Source: Todiramphus chloris collaris
Taxonomy: Eukaryota; Chordata; Aves; Coraciiformes; Alcedinidae
Length of the DNA: 64,000 bases
Reading direction: 5' to 3'
NCBI GenBank assembly: GCA_025345505.1
Contig: JANVCC010000073.1
Span: 10,264,628 to 10,328,627, forward strand
Part shown: one piece after another, positions 50,412-62,358 of the stretch
Layout of the letters: each line of letters opens with the position of its first letter
Numbering within the stretch: position 1 is the stretch's first letter
Position numbers and translations under genes: made by a program
The notes under the pieces: generated by a model
Seen by the model: only the letters and a program-made list of their open reading frames with translations
Databases searched by the model: none
What the model was told of the DNA's origin: nothing

Positions 50412-50970
50412 AATAGAATCATAGAATAGTAGCAGTTGGAAGGGACCTGTGAAGATCACCCAGTCCAACCCCGTGCCAGACCAGGATCACCCAGCAGAGA
50501 ACACACAGGAACATATACAGTTGGGTTTTGAAAGTTTCCAGTGAAGGAGACTCCACAACCTCTCTGGGCAGCCTGTTCCAGGCTCCGTCACCCTCACAGT
50601 AAAGAAGTTTTTCCTCGTGTTGAGGGGGAACATCCTGTGTTCCAGTTTGTGTCCATTGCCTCTCGTTCTATCACAGGGCACCACTGGAAAGACACTGGCC
50701 CCTTCTACTTGACATCCACCCTTCAGATATTTGTAAACATTAATAAGATTCCCTCTCAGTCTTCTCTTCTCCAGGCTAAACAGCCCCAGGGCTTTCATCC
50801 TTTCCTCATATGAGAGATGTTCCAGTCCCTTCAGTATCCTTGTAGCTCTCTGTTGTACTCTCTCTAGTATTTCCCTGTCCCTCTTGAACTGGGGAGACCA
50901 GAACTGAACACAATACTCCAGATGTGGTCTCACTAGGGCAGAGTGGAAGCAGGGGAGAACCTGTACCTGA
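50412..50970 (-). mobile_element. CR1 LINE, 5'-truncated, well preserved
   Basis: The tail is at the low end (ATAGAATCATAGAATAG), then CAGTTGGAAGGGACCTGTG on the minus-oriented 3'-UTR and the ORF2 C-terminus, ending near 50970. It is less diverged than the other copies, with a 148-codon intact C-terminal frame. Confidence 0.9.
50487..50933 (-). pseudogene. CR1 reverse transcriptase C-terminal fragment
   Basis: The 148-codon frame reads [19 protein letters not shown] at its start, then [35 protein letters not shown] and [15 protein letters not shown]. These are the standard C-terminal motifs of CR1 ORF2 in order. The catalytic part is absent through 5' truncation. The last about 45 residues leave the family pattern, so a late frameshift is likely. 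Confidence 0.8.
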
Positions 50971-53900
50971 CTTTCAACTCCAATCAGTGGAAGTCTTGGC
51001 TATATTTATTATATTATTTATTTTTGTGTTGCTGTGTCCTGGAGTGCTCTAAAGGGTGGCTGTAAATAGTAAATTGATAAGAGTTAAAAAATGAGTATTA
51101 GAGGGACAAAGAGAGTTAAGAGCTGTAGACAAGGGAGAAGGCAAAGATATGTTTAGAAATGGGTTGGAGAGTCAATGAAGTGGAAAGAAAGAGGGAGGAT
51201 ACTTTCTGATAGTACATGTGAGAAGGAACAACCTATCAGCAGGAAGAGATCTTATGTGGTAATGCAGAAAAATGGTGCAGAATATATAGAATAAATGGGA
51301 TGATATAAATGGAGGTAGTAAAAGAAACACCTTACATCATTTTGGAATCCAAAGGGTAAAATTGAGTGGGAATCAATATTTCTCTGAAGCCTTCTTGTAA
51401 AAGAATTGCTCTTAGAGAAGTATCTCCTTTAAACAGACGAAGGCCACATTCTGATCTGATTTTCACTTCCCATGTGTAATTTCCACTGAAACGCATGGAA
51501 TTTATGCTTGCAAAATAGAAAAAATTGATCTGAAATATGTATGAAGCCACTAGAAATATCCTGAATTTATACTAATAAAATTGAGATTGCAATAATCTGT
51601 TTCTCAAGAAAAAGGAAAACAACATCTAAAACCTTTATTGCTACTCTAAAGAAAACAAGTACAAAAGCCAAAAGTAAAGTAAGGTCTCTAAAGTAAGCCT
51701 TTCATTGAATTACATTAACTCCTGCAGCCTCCATATTCTGTCAATTCAGTCTGGAGAAGTCATTTGATGAGCAATGTGCTTGCTCTTCTGTCACTCTCAT
51801 ATACTTGCCAGCAACCTATATCGTAAATTCAGGGTTTGCAACAGTCTTACTGCGTTGTAGAAAAATATGGATTTTGATAACCTAGCCAGTTCCTCCCATC
51901 AGTACAAATACGACCTTTAAACCCACATATTAACCGTGTGACATGCTTTACAATTTTCTTCTAAGTATTGTAATTATCAAAGTTGCAGTACTTGTTTAAT
52001 CTGACATAACTCATTCAGCAAAGTGCAATGTTGTAGGCACATCTGTATATTTGCATACTAAAAAAGTCTAAAAATACTTGCGGAAAAGACAAAAGGTGGG
52101 TTTTGAACAGACGACCCAATCCTGGATTCAATTACATGTTTCAGTATTGAATACTATGATCTTGTTTTTAGCTTCTTGTGTGTGACTACCTAATCACAAA
52201 GCAAAGCTTTTAAATAAATGGAATGACTCTAGAATTCACAATGGGGTAAATTAGGATTACCACTGCTAAACAGAATGGAACTGGTGCAGTTCAAGCTGGT
52301 GCTCAATAGAAGAGTTTTGTTCAAAGTTTCTCTTGTCTGTTTCTCTATCTGGAAGAAAAATATGTTAAAATTTAAGGTTGGCAATCTCAGATTCACTTTT
52401 GAGATTTATACCATTAATTTACTGGTTAAAATATGATTCTTGACTGCAAGGAACAAATGCTGTTACTGTAGTTAGGCCTTTCAATCTGTTACATGAAATG
52501 AGAACATCTAAATCAATATCAAAATTCCATATAAACTGTTCCTGTATACCTAGTTTCTCTAGAGTGAAATGTGTTCTAAAAACAGAGCAGAAACAATTTT
52601 TGCATTATAATTAGTGCACTGCATTTCTTAGGTGTTTGATGAAAAGGAAATGCTACATACAGATAAATACACTTGTAACATGCACAGTTCATAGAATACA
52701 GAGGAGAAGAGCTTCTGAAGGATGAATAATAGCCTTGCCAGTGGGAGCTCATAAATTAGATAATACTCTGAATGGACATAAAATTGGTCCATTCTTCTCT
52801 CAGTTGACGCTGGCATTTAACATAAGTGAGAGGGAAGACTAGCCTCCACAGTACCAGTATGTTTACTTTCCCTCAGTAAGTGCACAAAATTACCATAAGT
52901 TGAAATCAGGCACCCATGCATAAGAACAGAATTTGGTCCATACTGCACTTTCAGTCACTGCTTTAGCATAATGCAGAAGATACTCTTTTTACTCTATTCA
53001 ACTTTGGGTCAAAAGTGATTTTTTTTCTCAATGTAACACTTCCATTTACATTTCTGAAAGAATTTGATGTGAGACAGGACCCATCATTAAAGAGATAATT
53101 TCCTTCATTCTGTCAGGTTTCCACAAGCCTAAATGACCATGTTTATCACTAGACATGCAAGTAATACTTGCCTTATATAATTTTTTTTTTTTTTTTTAAT
53201 CTTGATGTGGCAGAAAGGTGTAGTCTGAACTGATAAGTAAATATTTTGAGCTATTCTGATTTCAGTCATAGGTAAAGTCTATCTCAATTTAGAGGAAACC
53301 GAAAATGGAAGTTAGTATGAATTACTGAGTTCCTTTGATGCTTAGGCTTCTTTGCTAGTACAATTATTAATGTTTTTAAGAAGCATATAATTCTCACATG
53401 TTTGTGTATACTTTTACATTGTCTCACTCAAGAAAAGACTGTAAAAGCTGCATAGCATATAAAGGCCTACTAGAGTTGTCACTGAACAAATGTTTACTTC
53501 TGTATAAACAGGATTATACCATCATTTTGTACAATCAGATGTGTACGTCAAGTTCATAAGGTTCCTGTATTGCATGATTCCTTAGTTTAAAAGATACACA
53601 ACAAGAAAACTATTGTGTTGGTGTCTGGTAACTTAGACCAGTGAAATACTCAATTTTATCTCACAACCTCAGATCTAAGGAATAGTTGTGTCTATTGTAA
53701 TGTACTAGACACGGACATCTAATTGTCTAACCCAAGAGAGGACCTAAGCATAGCTATAAAAGCAAGTTATCCTTTTTTCCTGATAACCTGAAAAAAGAAA
53801 GCATATTGCAAATATTTAAATAAACTATTTGGTGGTTTTCTTTTTATTTTTTCCATGTGTTTTATCTTTTCTCTTTCATCTGTAAGGTATCCACTTTTGT

Positions 53901-54397
53901 CTGTTGCGTATCTGGAGTTCCTTTATTATTTATGAGTATCAAAGAGTTCAGAGTATCTCTCAGGAGGAGGGGAGAGAATCAATAGTCTAACATTTGAAGT
54001 ACATCTTTCACACTCAAGATTACAGTGGGTGACCCTCAGCAGGTGAACGACATGGTTAATATCTAGCAGCCTGGAGCAGTTTTTATTACCTGAGCTCTCA
54101 TGAGACTATTGGAGGTTGCATTATGAACCAAGGCCACCCACAACACATAACCTAGATATTGATGAACATTTCCTAGAGAAAACATGTTTCCCCCCAAAGT
54201 GGAAGTGGTTGAGAAATTCATGCAGGAGTAAAGATACAGGCTTCTGTTCCATAATGCACCATGACTCCTGAACCAAAGACTGCATGTAACTTTTAGACCA
54301 TGAATTTTCCTTTATGAGAACTAGAAGTTTGATGCTACATGTGATCCCAGATCTGTACTGGTGCTGCTGCAAGAGGTTTACAGCACATAGAAATCTG
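50971..54397. other. Unique non-coding DNA (about 3.4 kb)
   Basis: No gene or repeat family is recognised. A 17-base T run lies at about 53182-53198. Confidence 0.6.
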
Positions 54398-54403
54398 AAA
54401 ACT
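54398..54403. repeat. Target site duplication, left copy
   Basis: AAAACT, identical to 54807-54812. Confidence 0.88.
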
Positions 54404-54543
54404 TGTGGAGGAATGGCTGCGTGCCAGAGGAGGACATGAACTTCTTGGAGTGACCAATCCAGTCTTTCCCCTGATATCTAAGATGGAGGACGTTCCCTTA
54501 GCATCTCAGAGGGAGGACGTGCCTTGCCTTTGAACGTCCTTGA

Positions 54544-54579
54544 GAAGGGAGTAACGAAGGGAGTAACGAAGGGAGTATC
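54544..54579 (+). repeat. 12-bp tandem triplication in LTR U3
   Basis: GAAGGGAGTAAC at 54544-54555 and 54556-54567, then GAAGGGAGTATC at 54568-54579. U3 tandem units of this kind often act as enhancers, but that role is only inferred here. Confidence 0.9.
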
Positions 54580-54713
54580 TAAGTCCTATAGACGGAGTTG
54601 TGTGTAACCGCGAGAACGATAGCTGACCACCAATCCGGAGGAGGACTTGCATGGTGGCCGAGAACTTGTAACCAATAATAAGTTTGTTTGCACATGTGGC
54701 TTGTTTGATAGAC

Positions 54714-54743
54714 TATATAAACACGGTGTGTGCTATTAATAAA
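54714..54743 (+). promoter_or_regulatory. LTR TATA box and poly(A) signal
   Basis: TATATAA at 54714-54720 and AATAAA at 54738-54743. Transcription would start about 25-30 bp after the TATA box, near or just after the AATAAA, so the R region is short. Confidence 0.75.
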
Positions 54744-54806
54744 GGAGAACGACCATACTCACATTGAGGTTACGTTGTTACTCGGGTTCCGACTCCCACT
54801 CCCACA

Positions 54807-54812
54807 AAAACT
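54807..54812. repeat. Target site duplication, right copy
   Basis: AAAACT, identical to 54398-54403. Confidence 0.88.
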
Positions 54813-55251
54813 CTCTCAGGAACAGCAAGCCCTGTAGCTTGAACTCATTGTATTTACTGCAACGTTCACTTATTTCTGTTTAATGATTTAGTGAAACTAG
54901 AGTTGTACTTGAAAGAAAAGGTTTGACGTAGTTCTCTGTATGCATAAGCATGCATTTGTGCATATACTAATAGACTTAAAGATCAAGAAGTACTTTTTGA
55001 GCTCCTTTTGAATTTGCTCCATACCAGTATTATAAAAGTGTTGACACTTGACATTTTGGCAGAAAAAGGAAATAAAGATAAAATTCCAAAATAATTTAAA
55101 GAAATTTAGACATGAGTACTCACAGTGCTGTATATTATTAGTCTTTGAAAAGAGGTTTCATTTTAAATTAGAAATGATAATGTGCATTTTTTTCAGTAGA
55201 ACAATAATTTAAACATAAAAAAATTACATTCTAATGATTCCATCAGTATTT

Positions 55252-55283
<32 letters not shown>

Positions 55284-56320
55284 TCTGATGATTGTGATCA
55301 ATGAGCTTTCTTTCTTAACAAGGCATGCTAAATAACAGCTTTTTGTCAAGGAAGAATTGACATTAATGGCATTGGTATCATTGTTTTTCTAGATGAACAA
55401 AACTTTCTGACAGAGGATAAATGTCTTACAAGGTTGCAGTATTAAGTCAAGTATGGAGTTTTTCAAAGTTTATACACATATTAATGCTGAATATATAATG
55501 AAACAACAGTTGTGGTTATAGGCTGTTACCTAATGGCAGTTCAACTTTATAATGAACATTTAGATTTATTTAGTTAATCCAGTCTTTTAATAGAGTATAC
55601 ATTAGTCAACACAGGTGAATATGAAGCTTCCAGACTGCAAGTGGTACATAATATTATTATATTGCCATTATCTGTAATTAAGAGAGCTGATTATTTAGTA
55701 ATCACTGGAAAAGAAATATATTCTTATCCCTGCATGGTAAATCTGATGATACCTCTTCAACAGACAGGAAAATTGATGCATACATTTGTGATAAATTCAG
55801 GGGAAGTTAAAGGCAGAGATCTCAACAATTATGAGAAATCTTTTTAGGGAAACCTATACACTCTAGTAAGAATAGAACAATATCATTGTAGTTTGCCTCC
55901 ACAGTTAAAACATTCAAGCAAGATGTATAGAGCACCCCAATTTTCCCAAAAATGCCTTTCACAGTTCAGTAAAAAAAAAAATAGTTTTCAAATTTAAGTA
56001 GATGTGCTCATGTAATACCACAGGGCATTCTTTACACTGACGGCCTATGACATTGTCAAATGTTTTGAGTATTTCTTTAAAAATAAATCCATTCTCAGTA
56101 ATATAACTGGCTACAGTTGTACCTCAAGCTACTAGTACTCTTGCCTACAAATGGACTGAATGAAAAATATATCAATGGCTATTATAAAGTCCAACTTTTA
56201 ATTTAGTTTCTTTGGATGGCTCATGATAATGTGAAGTCTTTAAATCAAAAGTAGATAGCATTCTAAAAGACATTATAGCTCAAAAATTATGAGCACAAAG
56301 TAAGAACTCCTGGGTGATGT
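54813..56320. other. Unique AT-rich DNA with a long T run
   Basis: No gene is recognised. A run of 29 T lies at 55256-55284 with no recognisable retroposed body beside it. Confidence 0.6.
55256..55284. repeat. Poly-T run of 29 bases
   Basis: An uninterrupted T homopolymer, the longest in the window. Its assembled length may be unreliable. Confidence 0.95.
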
Positions 56321-56396
56321 TCTTTGGCCTGTGGGAGGCATGAAGTTGGAGTAGATGATGGTAATTACTCCCTTTAGCTGCCACATCTATGAATCT
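56321..56396 (+). mobile_element. Ancient CR1/L3-like 3' end fragment
   Basis: TTTGGCCTGTGGGAGGCATG, then GGAGTAGATGATGGTAAT and CCACATCTATGAATCT follow the order of the old amniote CR1-type 3' end (GGCCTGTG, GACTAGATGATCATAATGG, AAATCTATGAATCT). It is much more diverged than the young CR1 copies. The match is made by eye. Confidence 0.5.
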
Positions 56397-59300
56397 AAAG
56401 TACTTTTTCAAAAATCCTGAGGGTAGGGAAGAATAGATGGTCATCAAGGAAGAGTGGTTTCTGTTAATGCAGCCTTCTAGCTACTGTTTATGACAGTAGC
56501 TCTCTGTATAGAGATCACAATTATGCCTTTTTCCATCAAGAAAGGAAGTGATTAAAAACTTCTAGTAATACTTGTATACGCTGATATTCAAGATATTGAC
56601 TGTAGCTAAATGAGAGGGTGTTATACCCTAGTATCATTCTATCTTTTCATTTTACTATTCCCAAAAGTCATTTTGCTAAAGGAAGCAGGCCTATTACTAC
56701 TGTTGATTTATTCAAAGGACCTCATTCTAGTTCCCTTAGGTGATTAAGGTGTATTTCCCTAACCAATTTCATACTCGGTGAAATCGTTCTATCTATCTCT
56801 ACCTCTCTTATCAGGAAAGGATCAACTTCTCTCACCTTGAAACAAGCTTGTACTACCCTTTTGTGCAATCATGGGAGATAGACTCATCATTTAGATATTC
56901 TTACAGGTAATCAGGAAAATAATTTCTAGATTAGCTGCCACTGCAGTTTTCTCTTCAAATGCAATCTTAATTCAAAACCAAGTTGCTGTCTGACCTCTGC
57001 AGAACTAATAATGTCCAAAGTACACTTAGAAACCTCCCTAGTCTTTGTGGAGGGGTTTCTTAGATTTCAACCTTTCTAGAAAAACAGGTAATATTCAATT
57101 TCTTTCCTACCATTCATTTTTAAATCCTTGGAGCTGAGAATGAAAGCATCTTGAAATCATTCCACTTAAGTCCTACCTGAATTCTTGATTCAGGTTTCTG
57201 CCCTGTAGTGCAATTCTTAGCCTTCTCCTCTTGAATTTCTCACTTTACTATGGATCAAGTATCCTAACAAATATGGCATTAAAAAACATAATTAATTTAT
57301 TTGATGACCACATGAAGTTCTAGACAGTAACCTTTCTGTAGAGCTTCAGTGTATATTTTCTTTGCTGCTGCTAAGTTATTTTTTATTAATATCCTGATGG
57401 GATATATAATCATATTTTCAATTATTATTTTGGTATATAACTTTTAGTTAGGGGGATTTAATTTGTGATTATAAATTAATCCAGTCTGTTTTGATGTTTT
57501 CCACTTCTATGTCCATTCCTGAAAACATCCCATAAGATGTTTTGAATAGTCTCCCATTTCTTTTGTCTCCACTGAATATTGTCTTCCTCCTAGCATTCCA
57601 TAATAAATCCTATATCCCTTTAGGCAATAATCCCTCTTCATTTGCCCGGTGTTATTGAGAGAATTTCATCAGTTGACACACCTTGGTGGGTTTCTCACTG
57701 GGGACAACCATTCTACTCTGAGAGTTGTAAGTGTAGCTCATGTAAGTGTACTCCATTCCTCATTGATTAAGTTACTTGTATTCCTCCACCTGTTGTCACT
57801 TCTATGTTCTCTGAAGGATCTTTGTGTTTAATTTGAATAGGCTTTAGTTGAAAAGCCCAATATCAAGCACATTTAATTTTGTATTCTAAGCATGCCTGTA
57901 GGGGGTCAGCTGTGGTGTTAGCATGAAGGAGGAAGGAAATAAGCAGTGGAAGAGGTTTGTTTTTTTTTTATGTAGCTAGGATGAACTATTGATGTTGTTT
58001 CTCATCCCATAGCAACAGGGACTGAGGCAACAGCCAAGAAGCACCTCATGTCCCTTTCTGGCAGCCCAGACAGGAAGATGAGAGGTTCACAGTTTGATTC
58101 CTTGCTTTTGGCAGCTCAAATATGATAAATGAAACAGTTCTTTGGAAAATGGCCTGATGAAAAGGTGTAAGTAGACATTATTTACCCATGGCAGACAGGG
58201 TAGGCATGTACTTACAGACTTACAGTACTTTCTGTACTGCATTTCTTTATTAACTCTTTTCTCATACTATAAATTTTGAAATAAATCGCTTTTATCCTGC
58301 TTTGGTACCACAGATAGAAGACAGTTTTATTCTGCAAGGTAGTCAAACAGATTTGAATAACTGTTCAGACAGTTTTGAATTGTTTGTTGCTTACCTCAAC
58401 AAAATAATCTCAAGCAAAGTATATTTCAGTTTTGCCCCAGACAGTATAGCTAGAAAGCTCCCATTCAAAAAAAGACATATCAGTGTCTCAGAGTAAAAAC
58501 ACTGCTTTCTCAAACACACATTGATTTCACTTCTTTTCTTTTGGTAAAGCACAAATAGCTTGAACTCTGTGAGGGAAGTAGGATGAACCTATCAGCTGTG
58601 GAAGTAAAATGATAGAGATTCAGTCCTTACCTTGTTTCTTCAGCTGGGAAGATTAGAAAAGCCTTTTTTGCCAGGAGATAAGTGAAGAGGTGCAAATGGG
58701 TGGCTGCTCAGTTGACAGGTGAAATTCAGTGGAGGTTCTCCTCTGCCAATAGTTGAGGAAACGTCTGTGGCAGGAGCAAGTGTCTTCTCAATGATTTGTT
58801 GCTGCCCTCCATTGAATCCTGAACATTAAGCAGTATGAGCACTCCTTGCTGCAGTGTAAAGTAAGTTAAAGCTTACCTTCAGCTGTCAAGGAAAGATGCT
58901 TAAATTAACCCTGTTGTTTTACACTGCAATAGCTGAGGAGTGTTAGTCTGAGCTGTTCTTCTGACTCGGCTAAAGTGATTGACATGCTGCTGAGAAGGTG
59001 AAGCCTTTTAGATCAGGGTGAAATGGAATCTGCAATGGCTTTTCAGCAACCCATAGATAAATCCAGATGATTTTAGAAATACTTGTCAATACAAACAAGA
59101 ATGCTAGTTATCAGTGTTCATTTTCAAAGCAGATATGAGACAGATAAATGCAATGCTAATTCATGACGTAATAAAAAAGCGAAATTGTGTCTATGTCAGA
59201 TATGTTAACTCTCAGTGGGGATATAAATATATTCTGAGGGCTGGTCACAGAGCCCCTAGTGCTAGAGGTCTTTTGAAAAACCATCTCAGCAAAACACAAA

Positions 59301-60454
59301 CCTTTTGTGGCAATATCTCTTTGGTTGAAATATGATTTTACAAATTTGAATCAGAAAGGAGTTGTTAGGAAATTTGGATATCCTAATTTGGAAGTTCAAT
59401 GTGAAATTAAATTGAAATGAAATTGTAGTGTCACCTTCAAACAATTTTGTTTCCTTCCTCAAAACTATTCAGAACACAAAAAAGATCTAATTTGCAATTA
59501 TTTTTTATTAAGGATTAAAAAAGTTATTTCTCAGCAAGCTCTATTTTAATTAGAGGAAACTGTAGGTTGTTTACATGCAATGTAAGTGGGACATGCATTT
59601 GGTACATATTGGCTTCCCTGTGATCAAGGCTTTCCACGGCAGCCATGTTACACTTTAACCACAGCACCTCTTAATCACTGGACAATATTAACAGAGCAGG
59701 AAAAGCCAAGTATTAACATTGGAAAGAAATTCAAGTCTCAGTTCTTCATTTCTCCCCATCAGTCTCTTCATACTCAGATGAACTTTTGAAAGCATAAAAA
59801 ATACAGATTATTTCTCCTAGATAAAGAAAAGACAGAAGAAAGTAGGTTATTCATATTTCTTTTTTTAAGTATAAGACAGTTGTGCACTTGACTTTCTGGA
59901 GCTTAAGAAGCACTTACATGAATGCTGATGGACCCTGCAAGGCAATCAGATCATGCGCTGTACCATGTTTGCAACAGCAGAAAAGATGGGAAGTCCTGAG
60001 TAAGCAGAAACATTATTTCACTGCAGAGAAATAATTCCATTCTTATCTAAAGTGTAATGGAAAGTCATCGATATTAAAAAATCCTGAATACATATAAGGA
60101 GCACACAGTGATCACAGATTTCAAACAGCTGCTGTGAATATATAGTGTACTTAGTGGCAGGAGGTGAAAATGCACTCAAACTCTAATCACACTTTTCTGT
60201 ATCTTACAGTGTCTTATGCCACGCCCTGAAAAGAATACTGCTATGTAGAAAAAGCTGAAACACATGACTTTCCTAGTGATTTGGTTTTTTTGAGGAAAAA
60301 ATTGTGTGGCTGATGGTTCTTTTGTGCACAAGAATCTTAAAGAGTTTTACTGGTGACAGAATTAATAGATTTGGTTCTTTCTCTTTTGACTGATATTGCA
60401 GTCAATTGCACTTGACCAGACAATGCCAAATTCAGGTCAAAGAAGGACTGGGAT
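56397..60454. other. Unique non-coding DNA (about 4 kb)
   Basis: No gene or repeat family is recognised. Confidence 0.6.
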
Positions 60455-60457
60455 GAG

Positions 60458-60775
60458 ATGGAGAAGGTGTGTGCAAATTTAGCAAGTCTGATGATGATAC
60501 AAAACTGGGAGGTGCTGTTGATTCTTGAGGGACTATTGAATCTAGATAGATTGGAGCACTGGGCTATCATTAATGGGATGAAATTTAGCAAGTCCAAGTG
60601 CTGGATCGTGAACATGAGATGGAGCAATACTGAGCACAGCTACAAGCTGGGAAAGGAGTGGCTGGAACACAGACCTGCAGAAAGGGACCTGGGGGTGATG
60701 GTGAGCAGCAGGCTCGATGGGAGTCAGCAGGGTGCCCTGTCAGCCAAAGGCTGTAACCTGGGATGCATTAAATAA
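60458..60775 (+). pseudogene. CR1 reverse transcriptase, post-catalytic fragment
   Basis: The 105-codon frame has the family motifs NGMKFSKSKC, then YKLGKEWLEHRPAERDLGVM and LSAKGCNLGCIK in order. The DNA just before reads the active-site segment in another frame, so at least one frameshift lies near 60490. It then ends at a TAA where the family continues. Confidence 0.75.
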
Positions 60776-60849
60776 GCAGAACCAGAAGGTCCAAAGAGGG
60801 GATTATCACACTGTACTCAGCACTGGTTCAGCCTCACTCAGAGCACTGT

Positions 60850-61194
60850 GTGCAGTTCTGGGCCCTGCAATTTAGGAAGGATGTGAAGGTCCTTGAATGC
60901 TTCCAGAAAAGGGCAACAAAGCTGGTGAATGGGCTGGAAGGCATGTCCTATGAGGTGCAGATAAGGACTTTGGTCTTGTCTGGTTTGGAGAAAAGGAAGC
61001 TGAGGGGTGACCACATTGCTCTCTACAGCTTCCTGAGGAGGGGAAGTAGAGAGGGAGGTGCTGAGCTGTTCTCTGTGGTATCCACTGCCAGGACACATGA
61101 GAATGGTGCAAAGCTGCACCAGGGAAGGTTCAGACTAGGCATTAGGAAGCACTTCTTTACTGAGGGTGGTCAAACACTGGAACAGGCTTCTTAA
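60850..61194 (+). pseudogene. CR1 reverse transcriptase C-terminal fragment
   Basis: The 114-codon frame reads QFWALQFRKDVKVLE, CFQKRATKLVNGLEGMSYE, GLEKRKLRGDHIALYSFL, then KLHQGRFRLGIRKHFF. It is the continuation of the fragment above, separated by a stop and frame change. Confidence 0.78.
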
Positions 61195-61330
61195 AGAGAT
61201 GGTTGATGCCCCATACCCATCAGCATTTACTTAACAATATGCTTTAATTTTTGGTCAGCCTTAATTTGATCAGGCAGTTTGACTAGATTGTTGTAGGTCC
61301 CTTCCAATTGAAAAATTATATTCTATTCTA

Positions 61331-62282
61331 GATGTTCATAGACGTGTGTACCTGTCTTGGGAACATGTCTGGACTTCTGCACAAAGTTATTTATTGTTTT
61401 TGTTAATATTTCTTCCTTTAATAATTTGAAAGATTGCATGAAGACCATACTTAGTCCGAGTTGGGAGGTGCTGTATGCATGTTGCAGTTGTGTGAACAAT
61501 GATATTGCCAGTGCTTTTATAGTGTGTGCTAAAATATTAGGAGTTCACAGACCTAGAATTGAAGTCACTTTTAGCCATAAACCCTGATGACTTGAGATGT
61601 GTACATGGAAGAGCTGAAGGAATGAAATCTTCCTCCCTGGGAATACCAGGTAACATTTATACAGCTGGGATCTACAGTTCCTTTTCCTTCCTATCTCCTT
61701 GGAGATAGGAATAAAAGCTATTTTGTCTTGCTGTTCAATATCTACCAGCCACAGCTGATGTGAAGTGCATAGATGTTCTGAAAACCTTTTCAGGATGTTG
61801 AATTTCATCACAAGAGTTTTACTTTGATACATTACTGCCTCCTTCCAGCAAAACAATTCTGATAAAGTGGATACCTACTGTTGTGGGCTGTCAGTGTCCC
61901 CTCTGGCCCTTCAATCAGAGAAAAGCTCTTCCTGTTTCTCACTACTGGATGACACCAGCCTTCATCTGACCCACTACAGTCCAGTGGAAGACAAACTCTG
62001 TTTCTCAAAATTTGTCTTGTGTGCAAATAATAATCTCTCTAAAGTTTTTGCTTCTGCAAGGCTGGTGGGATTTGTGCTTTGCATTATCTGGCATGGTATT
62101 TATCATGCCTAAAGAAGAAAATATTATTTATATATTTAAAATTATAGTTTATTGTTTTGCAAAATTAGAAACAAATGTACCTTAATGAAAAAAAAAAGAA
62201 TTTAGACCTTGTTATTTGTAATGTAGATACGGATTTAAGAATAACTATTTTTCCTTACCCGCTTTTGTATCCCAGATATTCA
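61331..62282. other. Unique DNA with a near-perfect palindrome
   Basis: No gene is recognised. A 24-bp palindrome at 61688-61711 is listed separately. Confidence 0.6.
61688..61711. repeat. 24-bp near-perfect palindrome
   Basis: TTCCTATCTCC (61688-61698), spacer TT, GGAGATAGGAA (61701-61711). The 11-bp arms are perfectly complementary. It lies in unique DNA, outside any recognised element. It could be a dyad binding site or a chance palindrome. Confidence 0.6.
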
Positions 62283-62358
62283 GGAAGGAAGGAAGGAAGG
62301 AAGGAAGGAAGGAAGGAAGGAAGGAAGGAAGGAAGGAAGGAAGGAAGGAAGGAAGGAA
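62283..62358. repeat. (GGAA)19 microsatellite
   Basis: Nineteen uninterrupted GGAA units (76 bp), followed by A-rich sequence. The open frame that runs through it is an artefact of the repeat. Confidence 0.97.

Larger units (their letters stand above)
54404..54806 (+). mobile_element. Young solo LTR, ERVK/alpharetrovirus-like
   Basis: A 403-bp element with TG...CA ends (TGTGGAGGAATGG ... CTCCCACTCCCACA). It is flanked by perfect 6-bp direct repeats (AAAACT). A 6-bp duplication is typical of alpha- and betaretrovirus-type elements and not of ERVL (5 bp). The promoter has TATATAA (54714-54720) and AATAAA (54738-54743), 17 bp apart. This is the same compact layout as avian sarcoma-leukosis LTRs, with the poly(A) signal lying upstream of the start site. 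The U3 has three tandem copies of a 12-bp unit. It is more GC-rich than its flanks. Perfect duplications suggest recent insertion. No viral genes remain, so it is a solo LTR. Confidence 0.9.
60455..61330 (+). mobile_element. CR1 LINE, 5'-truncated
   Basis: It carries the ORF2 C-terminal half and the 3'-UTR, ending with GTAGGTCCCTTCCAATTG and the degraded tail ATATTCTATTCTA. It begins near the active-site region (AGTCTGATGATGATACAAAA, where the family encodes FADDTK). It has several frame breaks. Confidence 0.88.

Noticed and set aside
55256..55284. Poly-T run as the tail of a minus-strand retroposed gene or SINE
   Set aside because: No recognisable body or target duplication beside it.
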